From the NCBI GenBank assembly GCA_009602735.1, contig WELA01013799.1, forward strand, positions 157,032-203,314: DNA of 46,283 nt. The letters are read 5' to 3'. The DNA is from Mesotaenium endlicherianum (taxonomy: Eukaryota > Streptophyta > Zygnematophyceae > Zygnematales > Mesotaeniaceae). Shown piece after piece: positions 10,197 through 21,099 of this stretch; the first letter of the stretch is position 1, and each line of letters starts with the position of its first letter. Made by a program: the position numbers and the translations under genes. Under the pieces are notes generated by a model. The model did not search any database, had not been told where the DNA came from, and was given only the letters and a program-made list of their open reading frames with translations.

Positions 10197-11300
10197 ATGG
10201 CTGATACACTTGAGGCTCGTCTTTTAGTAGACCTTACACACTTTTGGCGAGTGGAGAAGAAAATGAGGAATGTTCCAAAGTTAAGTCGCATCATTGGAAA
10301 GCAAAGCATTTCAATGTCCAGCTTCGTCCATCGCATTGTTATTATAGGAGAGAAAGCTAAGGAGTGGGCAACTTTCGACAACAACTTCAAATACTGGAAT
10401 GAAGTAGCTGGCAGTCTTGAGCTTGCGAATGCTATTAGGTGCTCAAAAAACCTAAAGACGTGGGGGAATGCGAAGAACCTACACCTTGCTGAGTTTCTTG
10501 TTGCTCACCATGGATGGGATACGAGTGAAGAGCTGGTAAGTTCTCCATCGTTTGTCATTTATTGTGACTCTTCCTTGTTGCACTAGCACATTGATGACAT
10601 TTTCATGAAAGGCTGGTCTTGTATTGTTGTTCCTAAAGTGGCGTTCTCTGTGTGCACTTGGATTGTGTAGGATGGTATTGGAAGTTTCACACCTCCTCCA
10701 ACATCAGCCCAGGGATCTGTCCCTCAAAGAGATAATTTGGGAGATGCAAGAGATGCTTCTCCTCCACCTATTACCTCGCTTCCTTCCCCCCGTAGGTCAC
10801 CTAGGACAGCCTGCAGAGAAAGCCCTAAATCTACTGAATCTAAGGCACTGAAGGGGCCCTGTGTAGATTGTAAAGAGCTGATATATCTTCGAGCAAGCTT
10901 CTGTCCAAAGTGCAAGACAAACGTGAGAGAGATTAGGGTTGCAAAGGCAGCCATGGAGGGTGTTGCTCGGAAAAAGAGATGGGAGAAAACGGGTACTTTC
11001 AAATCTATCAGCAGACAAATTATTGCTGCCGCTAAACATTTCTCAACACGATTCCCAGAGGACGCTGCTATTGTAGTGTTCGTAGCAAAGAAAAAAGGAG
11101 TAGGCATGAAACATGACAGGGTGGAATGTTTTCTGGCAACAGATCATGCTAGAGTTCGGCGTCATCTAGATGAGAGCACATTCTTCCATCGCATGTGCAA
11201 TTACTTGAAAGTTAAGTGTCACACTCATTGTGTTGGTTGTAAGCTTGAAAAGGTTAAACTTAAAAAGCTACAATTACAACAGGAAAAGGCATCTGTCTAA
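10197..11300 (+). CDS. ARID-like DNA-binding domain protein with zinc ribbon (two exons)
   Basis: Exon 1 is 10197-10535 (113 residues) and exon 2 is 10671-11300 (209 residues plus stop), for 322 residues in all. The donor CTG/GTAAGT and acceptor TTGTGTAG join in phase 0. Residues ~10-105 follow the ARID/BRIGHT pattern: an early F-W, NVPKLSRIIGKQSISM in place of the P-x-I-x-GKxLDL segment, a hydrophobic helix, KYWNEVAGSLEL in place of WxxVAxxLGL, and a final leucine-rich helix. A serine/proline linker follows. Cysteines at 177, 180, 191 and 194 form a C-x2-C-x10-C-x2-C zinc ribbon, and another cluster (KCHTHCVGCK) lies near the C-terminus in a lysine-rich tail. A nuclear DNA-binding role is inferred. 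The gene sits alone on its strand. It could also derive from a mobile element. Confidence 0.6.
10536..10670 (+). other. Intron of the ARID-like gene
   Basis: A 135-base intron starts GTAAGT and ends TGTGTAG. It joins the two reading frames in phase 0 and contains stops in frame with exon 1, so splicing is required for the longer product. Confidence 0.7.
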
Positions 11301-13480
11301 GTACTAAAAGTAAGAAAAGGAGTACAAGGGGGGGTTGGGTCAGATTGATAGAAGATTTGGAAAAAGCATAATTTAGACCTAAGGTGCCAGTGCTGTATTT
11401 GGGGGTTTTAGGGGGGGGGCGGAAGAACTAGAAGATCATGGTGGCTAGGGACGGGTTGGGCATTATTTTCATGTGTAGCTGCTATCAGCTTAATGTCTCA
11501 GGCCAAGGAGGAGAAGTGAATGGCTTAACATGTTGGAGCTGCTGGCAAGGACCTCCATTGGTGCTTGTGCCATTTCGAGTCCCACCAGGTAATGAACCAC
11601 CTTCCCTTCTTCCCCCAAAATTTCATACCACTCTCCCTGCCCCCCCTACCAAAATGATTTCCTTAGTTGTTTCTGTATGATTCTTGGTATGATGCTGAAG
11701 GTTCTCCTGTAGGGACCAAGGCAGTACATTTATGAGGTCCAAGGCTCAAGGATGTGGTGCTTGGTATCCTTTCTTTACCTTTCCTTTCCTTTCCTTTCCT
11801 TTCCTTTCTTAGTGTTTGTATACGTTATGCTGCATTTGTGTGTTCTCTATTCTTTCCCCTTGTGACCGCTACGTTGCACTTGTGTGCCCCTGTGTGCGAG
11901 CTGTCACTTATCACAAAGTATCCAAGTAATTAGCCCCCCTGCTCCAAACTTCTTTTCAACCAGAAGGTGCACTGTTATCTGCTTGATCGTGCATGTTGAT
12001 CTAAATGAACCCTCATTGTGCAGGATAAATTTGGTGTTAGCAATCAGTATCCCTGTGGGCTGGCGTCTGTGAGTGCATAATGTGGTGCCAGAAAGTGCTA
12101 CATTTATGTGCATTGCACGCACTTATAGCACATGTTCTGAGGTTGTGTGTAGGGAAGATGTTGGGGTGATATTGCTGAGATCATACATGCATGCTTGTGT
12201 TGTACTTGTTTGCTCAGGTTTGCATCTGTGCTTGTTGTATACGTGGGACGTGGTGCTTGCGCATTTGCACTTAGGGGTATGTATGTGCCTGAGCTTGTGC
12301 TTGTGTGTTTTGTAGCTGTATATTCATTCATTCTTCGTTGGTAAGGTGTATGTTCTTGTTTGCCAGTTGCCGTGACGTTGTTTTTGGCGCCACATTGGCG
12401 CTGTTCGCGGCTGTTGTATTGGTAGATGGTGCCATAGGGTGTGATTACATGAGCTGTTCGGGTTGGATTGTTGTGGACTGCCTGGTGCAGTGGTTGTGTG
12501 CAAGTGTGAAGTATTCTGCTCACAGCTGCTATTAGACATAGAGGGGTTTTCTATGGCGTGTGTGGATGTGCATATGTGTAAGTGCACTTGTGCGGCTACA
12601 TGAATGACAAGTGTGCAACCAAGAGTGTTTGTTGAGTTTTGTTGGTGACTTAGTTTTTGCACTATCACGTTAGAGAAGTTGACTATGTGTTATTTGTGTG
12701 TATGTGCGTGCTGTTTCCAGGGTATGGCGAAAGGGCGATGGTCATGTGGTAGTGCACCAGCGAAGCGCCTGAAGTGGTGGTTATGTAGACCTCGTATTAT
12801 GCAGGAATATTTTTTGGCTATGTTCTTTAGGGTTATTTATGTCATCACATCATCTGTTGATACAAATCTGGTTGTGTTTTAAATCCTCGTACAGTGCAAA
12901 ACATTTCATAAGCCTTACTAATATATTTGGTTTTTGCTCCGTACTACTGCTATTTGATGAAACTCTCTATATACATGCTTCTCCGTTAATACTTGACAAT
13001 TGTTGCTCTGTGGTTCAATAACTATGTCATATATACTCCACTTCATATCAATAGGCAATAATATTAGCACTTTTGCACGTTGGGGGGGAACAAAATGTCA
13101 ATTTTGTTCGCCTTAGGCTTTATTGATTGACTGCCAACAGCTAGGTGTGAATCAAGCAGTAGTTGCCAATATCATATCTTAGCTATGTCAGTGCATGTAA
13201 CATTCAATTGTTACGCGTTTAATTGAGCAAGGAGATTAGACTGAATTATGCTAGAGGGTACGGGGTGATAGGCCAACGTAGGGTTTGTGAAAGTACCTGC
13301 ACTTGGAATATATATATACATACCTGTACAAAAGTGCCGTAAAACTTGGCAATAGGTTTTGCCTACCTCGTGCCCAACCCTGGAAGTCTGGATCGCCTGT
13401 TAGTACGTTATATATATCAAATTTGAAGGGGTAATTGATGTCGCCACTACGTTCAGTTTGATGGTGCTGCACGCATGACG
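11301..13480. other. Noncoding stretch downstream of the ARID-like gene
   Basis: It begins with the presumed 3' UTR of the ARID-like gene. The middle is rich in GTG/TGT on the plus strand, which yields several cysteine-rich open frames (for example 12073-12535) that look like composition artefacts. I found no supported coding region or RNA gene. Confidence 0.45.
11776..11810 (+). repeat. (CCTTT)n microsatellite
   Basis: Six to seven near-perfect copies of the pentamer CCTTT lie in noncoding DNA after the ARID-like gene. Confidence 0.85.
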
Positions 13481-15150
13481 CAAGTCACGACCGCCTTGGT
13501 ACGGAAAGTCAACATTGACTCACCAACCATTTGCTTGACCATTGCCGGTCAGCATTAGTCCAAGTCACATGAAAGCGTAACTGCAATAGGGTAAAAATCA
13601 ACATTATGGATGGATGGGGTTTACATGCCAAGTCAGCCGAGAAGTTGACCATGCTAGGACCTACGAAAGGTCCATTCAGCAAGATGCCAAGTCAAGCTTT
13701 GCTGATTTGAACGGCTAACTTTGCCAATGGACCACAGACGAGGCTGCCATTTCTTAGGCAGCCACCTCAGGGGACGTAGGCTGGGAAGCCACATAGGGGT
13801 GCACGCGGACCGAAAGGCTTGCTGGTACGCGCGACCGTCATAAGGTGTGCATGCATGCTAACTGACGCTGAATAAATTAAGTTTCACGAGGGTTAGGTGC
13901 AGGAGCTGCATGCATGTTACGCGCTGTGACTAAGCGCTGGAATTCCCAAGGGGAAAGGCATGCTTGGTGCCTGGAAAAGGCACCAGCCCTGCATTCTTGC
14001 CTCGCACATTTTGCCAACAAGCAGAAGGAAGCGCAGGATCGAAAGGAGAAGTGAAGGAAGGGCGTGAAGGAGAAGGAGTTCCCAAGGCCACAAGCGATCC
14101 ACAAAGCCATGCTTCTGCCGACGCTTACGAGATTCTCTCTCAGATTCTCTCTCAGCGTACCATAGAAAAGTTAGCATTCAGAAGTTCCCAAGAAGGGATT
14201 CTGGCTGAAAGGATAGAGAGCTTAGAGAGCTTGCAGAATAGAAGTTGCTAGGATTGCTTGGGCAGGTTTGATTCAAACACCACAAGCGTGCGAAAAGCAC
14301 ATAAGGTGGTGAGCTCCGTGTTAGCTCCCAAGATCTCAAAAGTCTCAATTGTGGAATTGCTACTAGCAAGACCAGAATTAACAATTGAAGCCATAGTGAA
14401 GAGCAGAGCGAGCCCAGCCGGCAGCGGGAATTGCTAAGGCGCTGTTGTTAACGAAGAGTTCAAGTCGTAGATACTATAGTTTGCAGTTTTGTAAGCTATG
14501 ATTATGTGAAAGTTAAGCAAAAGCCCTAGTGGGCGATTTTCTCTGGAACTTGGTGTTGTGTGTTAATCTGCTTACACGTGATTTTTGCCAACTATAATTT
14601 GTTCACTTGTAAAACCCTCAACTTGGGCAAAAGCCTATTTGGAAGTAAGACGCCTCTGTCCTTGTAAGGGAAAATGAAGGATGGAAAACTTTTTGCAAAT
14701 TTGCTAAGTCCTGAAATAGGAACTAAAGAGGTTCACCTCAGTGTGAGAACACTAAGAGTTGATCCCCACTCTGCATTTACTCAGGTGCAGGAAAAGCTCC
14801 TCAGCAACACACGTGCTAGGGGCCATCGACCAGGTTGACCTCCCATGTTCAGAGATGCACCGACTAGTCGACCAAGGAAATCCCACACGTGAGAAGGATC
14901 ACGGATACATCAACCAGGTCAACGGCACACGTGTTGGAAAGCCACACACATGTTCAAGTTCCGACACTGTTAGGCGAGACATAGGTTCTCCCACTCACAT
15001 TCGACATATCATACCTTGTATTTGGATACATGAGACTTTGTATCTCTCACAACAGCTCGCACATGTAGGAGATTTAAATAATGAATGAGCTCAAGTGTTG
15101 CCATTTAAATACCACCAAATTTAAGAACTGCAGAAGAGATTGTTTTTAGA
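13481..15150. other. Unassigned stretch, possible decayed mobile-element sequence
   Basis: One 95-codon open frame (13964-14251, plus) is glutamate/serine-rich with a helical end and resembles no family I recognise. The 14820-14960 part repeats short GACCAGGTTGACC- and CACACGTG-like words. These recall the 43-bp units next to the gypsy 3' LTR at 38.7 kb, so part of this may be old retroelement sequence. I can support no gene. Confidence 0.3.
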
Positions 15151-15229
15151 TCCTTATTCAAATATCAACAAGATAGGTGCTTATAAGGGATGTATTTTAG
15201 TTTAGAGTCAACTCTCTATAAGTTTGGCT

Positions 15230-15700
15230 AGGTAATATATAATGTGGTTTGGATGTGGGAGTTAATGGCTAGGCTCACCACCTACTATGTATACAAAGAC
15301 ATGCAATCACTCACCACAATTACAAGGCCACGACAAGTAGAGTAAAAATGCCGGAACAAGTCATTATAGTTTGTCATATGGGTGAGACGATGAAAGGAGC
15401 GCAACTAGCTCTCGACAAGCTATGGAGAATTGTAATTTTCATGAATTTGGGAGTTAATAAGTGGGACCACTCCCTACTTTCCCTACGTTCCAAGACTTTT
15501 ATCAATAGAGTGAAACAGCAAAAACAAGTCATTAGAGCGTATTGTAGGGGTGTCATGCTTTGTGCTGCAAGTCCCATGAATGTCTACTCCATGTGATCTG
15601 GGGTGGTGGGTATTGACATGCTAGCGGTTACTTGGGTTAGAGTGGTAGGTGAGGATAGCATAGCTCACAAACGACTGCAACAAACACTTGAACCTATGAT
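15230..15700 (-). repeat. ~190-bp satellite, decayed outlying units (reverse orientation)
   Basis: Words of the satellite occur here in the reverse sense, including AAGCTATGGAGAATTGTAATTTT, ACTCCCTAC and AACAAGTCATTAGAG (given here as separated landmarks). The array is too decayed to define clean units. It is cut off on the right by the solo LTR at 15989. Confidence 0.5.
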
Positions 15701-15988
15701 CCGCACACGAGGTTCTGCTGTTGAGCAATTGTGAGATTCCGCCCGAAACCCGCGCACCTCTTTTGCCTTCACGCGTGGTTTTGCCGCCCACATGCGTGGC
15801 GGTCAACCCACAAGTTCCCCTGCTCGTTGGGTCGGCGCTGGTACCAAGTGGGCGCTGTAGGTTCCCGTGACTCGCTTGTTATGTACTATAGGCAACTCCA
15901 CCGGGTATGCCCACGGGGTTGCTAGGGATTAGGAAGCGTACGGGCGTGTACATGGGGTTTGGGTGGTCGTCTTCACATACTATGTTGT

Positions 15989-16705
15989 TGAAATGAATCG
16001 ACTTACCAAATAGGCGCTTATCAATTAATGAAGATATTTATATCAGCAAGTAATCTTTATGGTATTATCGTTAATTGATTAACAGCAAGGGACAACACAC
16101 TAGCAGTGGATAATACTCGTAAGTCAAATGCAAGTAAACCAGCATCAATAATGCAATCAGTAAACCCATACATAAGCAAGGTTGGAAGACAGTGCGTATC
16201 AATGGCTTCTTGCCTTGGATTCAGATCTCTCTCAGTAAGCTGTAACCAGAGAGTTGGCCTCGTTTCCGAATGCCGAACTCGAGAGCAATCCTAGCATATG
16301 TACATGGAATGAGTTTACTGTTCAACGGCCCGTGCGATGGCACCTCCTACCCGGGACTTAACCACGTTGGTAGGACCTTGGTTAACCAAATCTACCGCCA
16401 TTTCCCATCATCCCGAATCGCCATCCATTATAGGGATGTCATCTGGCCATTCATCTAGCATACCACACTTAGATGCATATCGAGGCAGTTCGCTGCTACC
16501 GAGTACGGAAGTCAGCTGGCTGTCAAAGTATGTGTCAGCAAGCTCACTTAAGTTGGCTTCAGCCTGCTGCTTATGGCTGAGTCCTTAAACTGGTAATTAT
16601 ACAAAGTCCAGCAGACTCAATACTTTATAAAGTTCAGTAGGCTGAACTTAATTAACTATTATATTTGAATGAATATTATATCTACTAATATACTGATTCA
16701 TTACA
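15989..16705 (+). mobile_element. Solo LTR-like element, family S, copy 1
   Basis: This 717-bp element begins TGAAATGAATC and ends GATTCATTACA, so it has TG...CA termini with imperfect 11-bp inverted ends. The flanks GTTGT (15984-15988) and GTCGT (16706-16710) differ at one base and fit a decayed 5-bp target duplication. Three other copies share the whole sequence in the same orientation. There is no coding capacity. The structure fits a solo LTR left after recombination. Confidence 0.75.
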
Positions 16706-17400
16706 GTCGTCCTCGCTGATTTGAGTCACTTTTATATTTGTTAATTAGTTGCTTTGCTGCGTTGACGTGACGCAATAGCGCGTGACACCAGTAGGTAGGA
16801 TTAGGATACATTTTCAGCTTTCGGCACTGGGCTAGAGTTTCGTGGGCATGCTACTTAGGCCGTGAGTTAACACTCACATAGTGTTAGCATTTGTATGTTG
16901 CTTGATGCTTTACGCTACTTTTCTCTCGACCCTTGTTCTTTGTCCACTCCTTGTTGCCGCCCTCGCTTGTTGTCTTCTCATTCGTAGAAGCACACTTGCA
17001 CCGCCTATGCACAATACGGATTTACTTGTAGAGTAACTCGTGAGGCCTAAGCATGCCATAACATTGATAGCCTAGTCTTTAGACTATCCCTTGCGCACTC
17101 TTGATTCACTCTTGTAGCCTAGCTCATCTACTTACCCTAGCCTTTAGCCTTTCACAGGTTTCATAGTTCACTTTTTACCTAGCCTTTTCGCTATTTAGCT
17201 GCTCCAGTAGTGCCCACTTGTGCCTAGACCTCTCGTATTATTTTTTGTATTCACAGCTCATAAGCTGTGGGCTTTACCTCCTGCTAGAGGAGGTTTTTAC
17301 CCACCAGCATTTCGATTACTCATTCCGTGCCTATGCCAGGAATGTTCGTCCCTTTTGGAGTCTCGTCCTCCCTTGCACTGCAAATGCCCAGTGGTCTTCG
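16706..17400. other. Unassigned stretch between solo LTR copy 1 and the satellite
   Basis: No open frame of interest, no satellite match and no recognised repeat was found. It is C/T-rich on the plus strand in parts, with repeated words such as TAGCCTAG and CCTTTAGCC between 17050 and 17190. Confidence 0.4.
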
Positions 17401-17885
17401 ACAGTCTCAGTCACGACAGGGGCAAGTTGACGAGATTGTGCGCTACTGGCGCTGTACAAGCTATGGAGGATTCTAATTTTTGATGGATGTGGGCGCTAAT
17501 GGCCGGGCACACTCCCTAATACCCATACAAGAAGATGTTATCACTCACGTTCAAGAGATTAGGGATGTAATCGGTGGGCATACTCCCTGGTACCCATCTC
17601 CAGTAGGTAATGCTTCACCACAGTGGCAAGCCTTGGCCAAGCATAGTCAAAATGCCAATATTTGTCATTAGAGCGAGTTCTCGGAGGCAATTCGACGAGA
17701 TGGGACGCAAAGAGGTTGTTGAGCTATGGAGGTCTGTAACATTGATGGGTGCGGAAATTACAGTCTTGGCTTGAAGTAGCTAATACCCATCTACATGTAG
17801 GCATCGCCTCACCACAGTGGCAAGCCCTTGCCAAGCATAGTCAAAATGCCAATACATGTCAATAGAGCGGGAGTTGGGGGCAGAT
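17401..17885 (-). repeat. ~190-bp satellite, reverse-orientation block
   Basis: Two to three units are read in the reverse sense, with the landmarks GACGAGATTGTGCGC, AAGCTATGGAGGATT and CACACTCCCTAATACCC. The block is ended exactly by the TG of solo LTR copy 2 at 17886. Confidence 0.65.
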
Positions 17886-18587
17886 TGAAATAAATCGACT
17901 TACCAGTAGACGATTAATAATTAATCAACAAGTAATCTTATAGGGCTTTCTTATTACCTACTAATTTGCAGAAGACTTCATTACTAGCGTTCTAATACTC
18001 ATAAGTCAAATGCAAGTGAACGAGCGTCAATTATGCAATTAGTCAACTTATACATAAGCAAGACTAGAAGATAATTTGTGTCAATGGCTTCTCGCCTTGG
18101 ATTCAGTCCTCCCAGTAAGCAGTAGAAGAGAGTTGGCCTCGTTTCCGAATGCTGAACTTGAGAGCATGTCTAACTTATGTGCATGGAATGAGTTTATGGT
18201 TCAACGGTCAGTGCGATGGCACCGCCTACCCGGGACTTAACCAAGTCGGTAGGGCCTCGGGTATTCAAATCTAGCCATCTCCTATCATCCTCAATCGCCA
18301 TCCACCCAAGGGTGTCCTCTGGCCATTCTTCTAGCATATCACATTTAGATGCATATCTAGGCAGTTCACTGTTATACCGGGTACGGCAGTCAGCTGACTG
18401 ACTGTCAAAGAATGTGTCAGCAAGTTGACCTAAGTTGACTTCAGCCTGCTGCCATCGGCTGAGTTAGTATACCGAATATTACTAAATGTCCAACAGCCTT
18501 AATATTAACTAAAATTCACCTGACTGAACTTCATCAACCATTATATCTAAACGAATAATACATTTAACAATATACTGATTCATTACA
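17886..18587 (+). mobile_element. Solo LTR-like element, family S, copy 2
   Basis: The 702-bp element begins TGAAATAAATCG and ends GATTCATTACA. The flanks CAGAT (17881-17885) and CAAAT (18588-18592) match at four of five bases. It is collinear with copies 1, 3 and 4, with small gaps. On its left the satellite runs in reverse orientation and on its right in forward orientation, so the array may have been rearranged here. Confidence 0.75.
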
Positions 18588-19101
18588 CAAATCGAAGAGA
18601 TTGAGCAAAGCCTTGTAGTAAAGGTGAGACGGTGTATGTTTTGTATGCGTACTGGGGGGTATGCTCTCATTTGAACGCACACATTCCTCTAAATTTGAAA
18701 CCTCCATAGCTTGTAAAGCGCCAACTGCGCTTAGTCTCGTCTAATTGCCTCTACAACACGCTCTAATGGTTCTGTTTTGACTATCCTTCACAAAGCCTTG
18801 TAGAAGGGTTCTATGTCTTTATATAAGTAATAAGGAGAGTTTCCATATGCTATGTCCCTCATCTCTTAAAATTGCAACCCTCCATAGCTACGAGAGTGCA
18901 AGATGCGCACCTTCTCGTTGACTTGTCCCTAATTCCTCCTCTAATGTTTCACTCTAGCTTTGATCTATCCTTGCCTAATGTTTGTAAGTGGGTTGAATGG
19001 TTCCATGTCTTCATACAAGTAATAGTGAGTATTTCCATCCACTTTATCCCTCATCCCTTAAAATTACAACCCTCCATAGCTAGTACAGCGCAAGTTGCAA
19101 C
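18588..19101 (+). repeat. ~190-bp satellite, forward block 1
   Basis: Roughly three units in forward sense are marked by AACCCTCCATAGCT near 18706, 18880 and 19070, each followed by an AGCGCAAGTTGC-like word and then TCTCGTCGACTTG. The third unit is interrupted at 19101 by a non-satellite segment. Confidence 0.75.
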
Positions 19102-19928
19102 CGATGTCCTACCAGTGTGGTTAAGTCCTGGGTAGGCGGAGCCGCCGTCAGTCAACTGAACAGTTAGGACTTCAATCAACCGACCAATTAATATGGTCGT
19201 TATACCTAGGTTCGTGGGTCCCAACTTAACGGGTTTCCCACGAAACGGTGCACCTTGCACCGTGGTCAACCAGGTGGTCACTAGGTGCATAGCAGGCTGG
19301 GATCTCGTGGTCCCTCATTCTGGACAGTAGGCTTTTCAGTCGGATTTCTACTTGCAAGTCATGTGTGCACTTTTGGGTTCGTTCTAATGACCAGCCTTCA
19401 CGGAAATTGACATGGCTGATTCGTCTGCGCTTCAAATGGGACAAACTAGATTTTCGGAAAGGTCTCGTCAAGATGCATCCGTTGCCGTTAAGTTTGCTCA
19501 ATCTGGAGTAGTATTGGCAGAGTTATGCCCTCTGACATTTCGGGGTCACACAGCGGACAGATTCCATGGTTTTGCACCTAAGTCAGTGGGATGTGTTTTA
19601 GCTACATTATGGTCATCTGAATGAGAGCGCCTTTGCTATTCAGTCCCCTGATGTTGTGCATGTGCTATACATGCTTGCATGCCTGGTAGGCAAGAGGCCA
19701 TGAGTTTCTAAAGGAGAAGCTCAAGTCCTCAAGCTCGCCTCTTACTTGTGCCTCGTGTCAGTGTGCAACTATGGCACACTACGGAAAAGGAGTCAAGGGG
19801 TGTAGATGAGTAAATGGAATTCATTATAAGGGAGAAGATCGCTCCCTGATTTCACACGCTTCCACCTATCTCTGATCTTATATATTTAAATGAAGTATAT
19901 TAATCTTGAATAAGCAAGATTCATTTCA
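19102..19928 (-). mobile_element. Diverged LTR-like insertion, related to family S in reverse
   Basis: This segment interrupts a satellite unit that resumes at 19929. On the minus strand its start is TGAAATGAATC, the family S terminus, and its other end contains a reverse match to the CTACCCGGGACTTAACCACG region of family S. The middle differs, so it may be a related subfamily or a rearranged copy. Flanking GCAAC and ACAAC match at four of five bases. A 70-codon open frame inside is not recognised. Confidence 0.45.
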
Positions 19929-20357
19929 ACAACCCTCCATAGCTAGGAGAGCGCAAGTTGCGTCTTTTCTCCTCGACTTGCCCCTAACTCCCCCTCCAGT
20001 GGTTCACTAAGGTTGCCAAAGGTTTGTATACGGGGTCAATGATCCATGTCTTTACTTAACTTATGGTGAGTATGTCCAAACATTAGAACAAGCATCCATG
20101 AAGACTACAACCCTCCATAGCTCATCCAGTTAGTTGCGCTTTTTGTCGTCGACTTGCCCCTAGGTTACGCTGTACGACTTGTCACCCTTTTGACTATCCG
20201 TGCCAAAGGCTTGTAAATGGGCTAAGTGTTTGGATGTCTTTATGTGTATATGCTGGAGAATTCCCAATCTATACAACCATCATCCACAAAAACCTACAAA
20301 CCTCCATAGCTCATCCAATCAGTCGCGCTTTTTGTGGTCGACAAACGCCTAGGCTAT
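19929..20357 (+). repeat. ~190-bp satellite, forward block 2
   Basis: Units start with CCCTCCATAGCT-like words near 19930, 20110 and 20290, at spacings of about 180 bases. The block is cut at GGCTAT by solo LTR copy 3 and continues beyond it with the duplicated GCTAT. Confidence 0.8.
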
Positions 20358-21099
20358 TGAAATGAATCAACTTACCAGTAGGCGATTAACAGTTAAATAA
20401 AGATCTTCATATTAGCGAGTAATTTGTATGGTATATTTTGTTAACTGATTAAACAGCAAAAGACATACGTACTAGCGGTGGACAATACTCGCAAGTCAAA
20501 TGCAAGTAAACCAGCATCAATAATGTAATCAGTAAACTCATACATAAGCAAGGCTAGAAGACAGTGCGTATCAATGGCTTCTCGTCTTGGATTCGGATAT
20601 CTCTCAGTAATCAGTAGAAGAGAGTCGGCCTCGTTTTTGAATGCCGAACTCGAGACCAATGCCTAGCATATGTACATGGAATGAGTTTACTGTTCAACAG
20701 CAAGTGCGATGGCACCGCCTACCCGGGAGTTAACCACGTTGGTAGAACCTTGGCTAACCAAATCCACAGCCATCTCCCATCATCCTGAATTGCCATCCAC
20801 CTTAAGGGTGTCATCTGGCCACTCATCTAGCACACCACACTTAGATGCATAGCTAGGCAGTTCGCTGCTACTGAGTACGGCAGCCAGCTGACTGTCAAAG
20901 AATGTGTCAGCAAGCTGACACGAGTCAACAGGCTGACCTAAGGGACTTCAGCCTGTTACTCTCGGCTAAGTCATGTATCTAAGCATCAAGTATCCAGCAG
21001 ACTTAATATTGAATGTTAACTAAAGTTCAGCAGGCTGAACTTATTTAATTATTATATCTAAATGAATATTATATCTATCTAATATACTGATTCATTACA
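20358..21099 (+). mobile_element. Solo LTR-like element, family S, copy 3
   Basis: The 742-bp element begins TGAAATGAATCAACTTACC and ends GATTCATTACA. It has a perfect 5-bp target duplication, GCTAT, at 20353-20357 and 21100-21104. It lies inside a satellite unit whose two halves join cleanly when the element is ignored, which proves insertion after the array formed. Forward orientation. Confidence 0.85.

Noticed and set aside
12073..12535. Cysteine-rich plus-strand open frames
   Set aside because: Produced by TGT/GTG-rich composition; no signal peptide, domain or partner exon could be supported.
13964..14251. 95-codon open frame as a gene
   Set aside because: Glutamate/serine-rich with no recognised motif, in a stretch with mobile-element character; mentioned in the region entry only.
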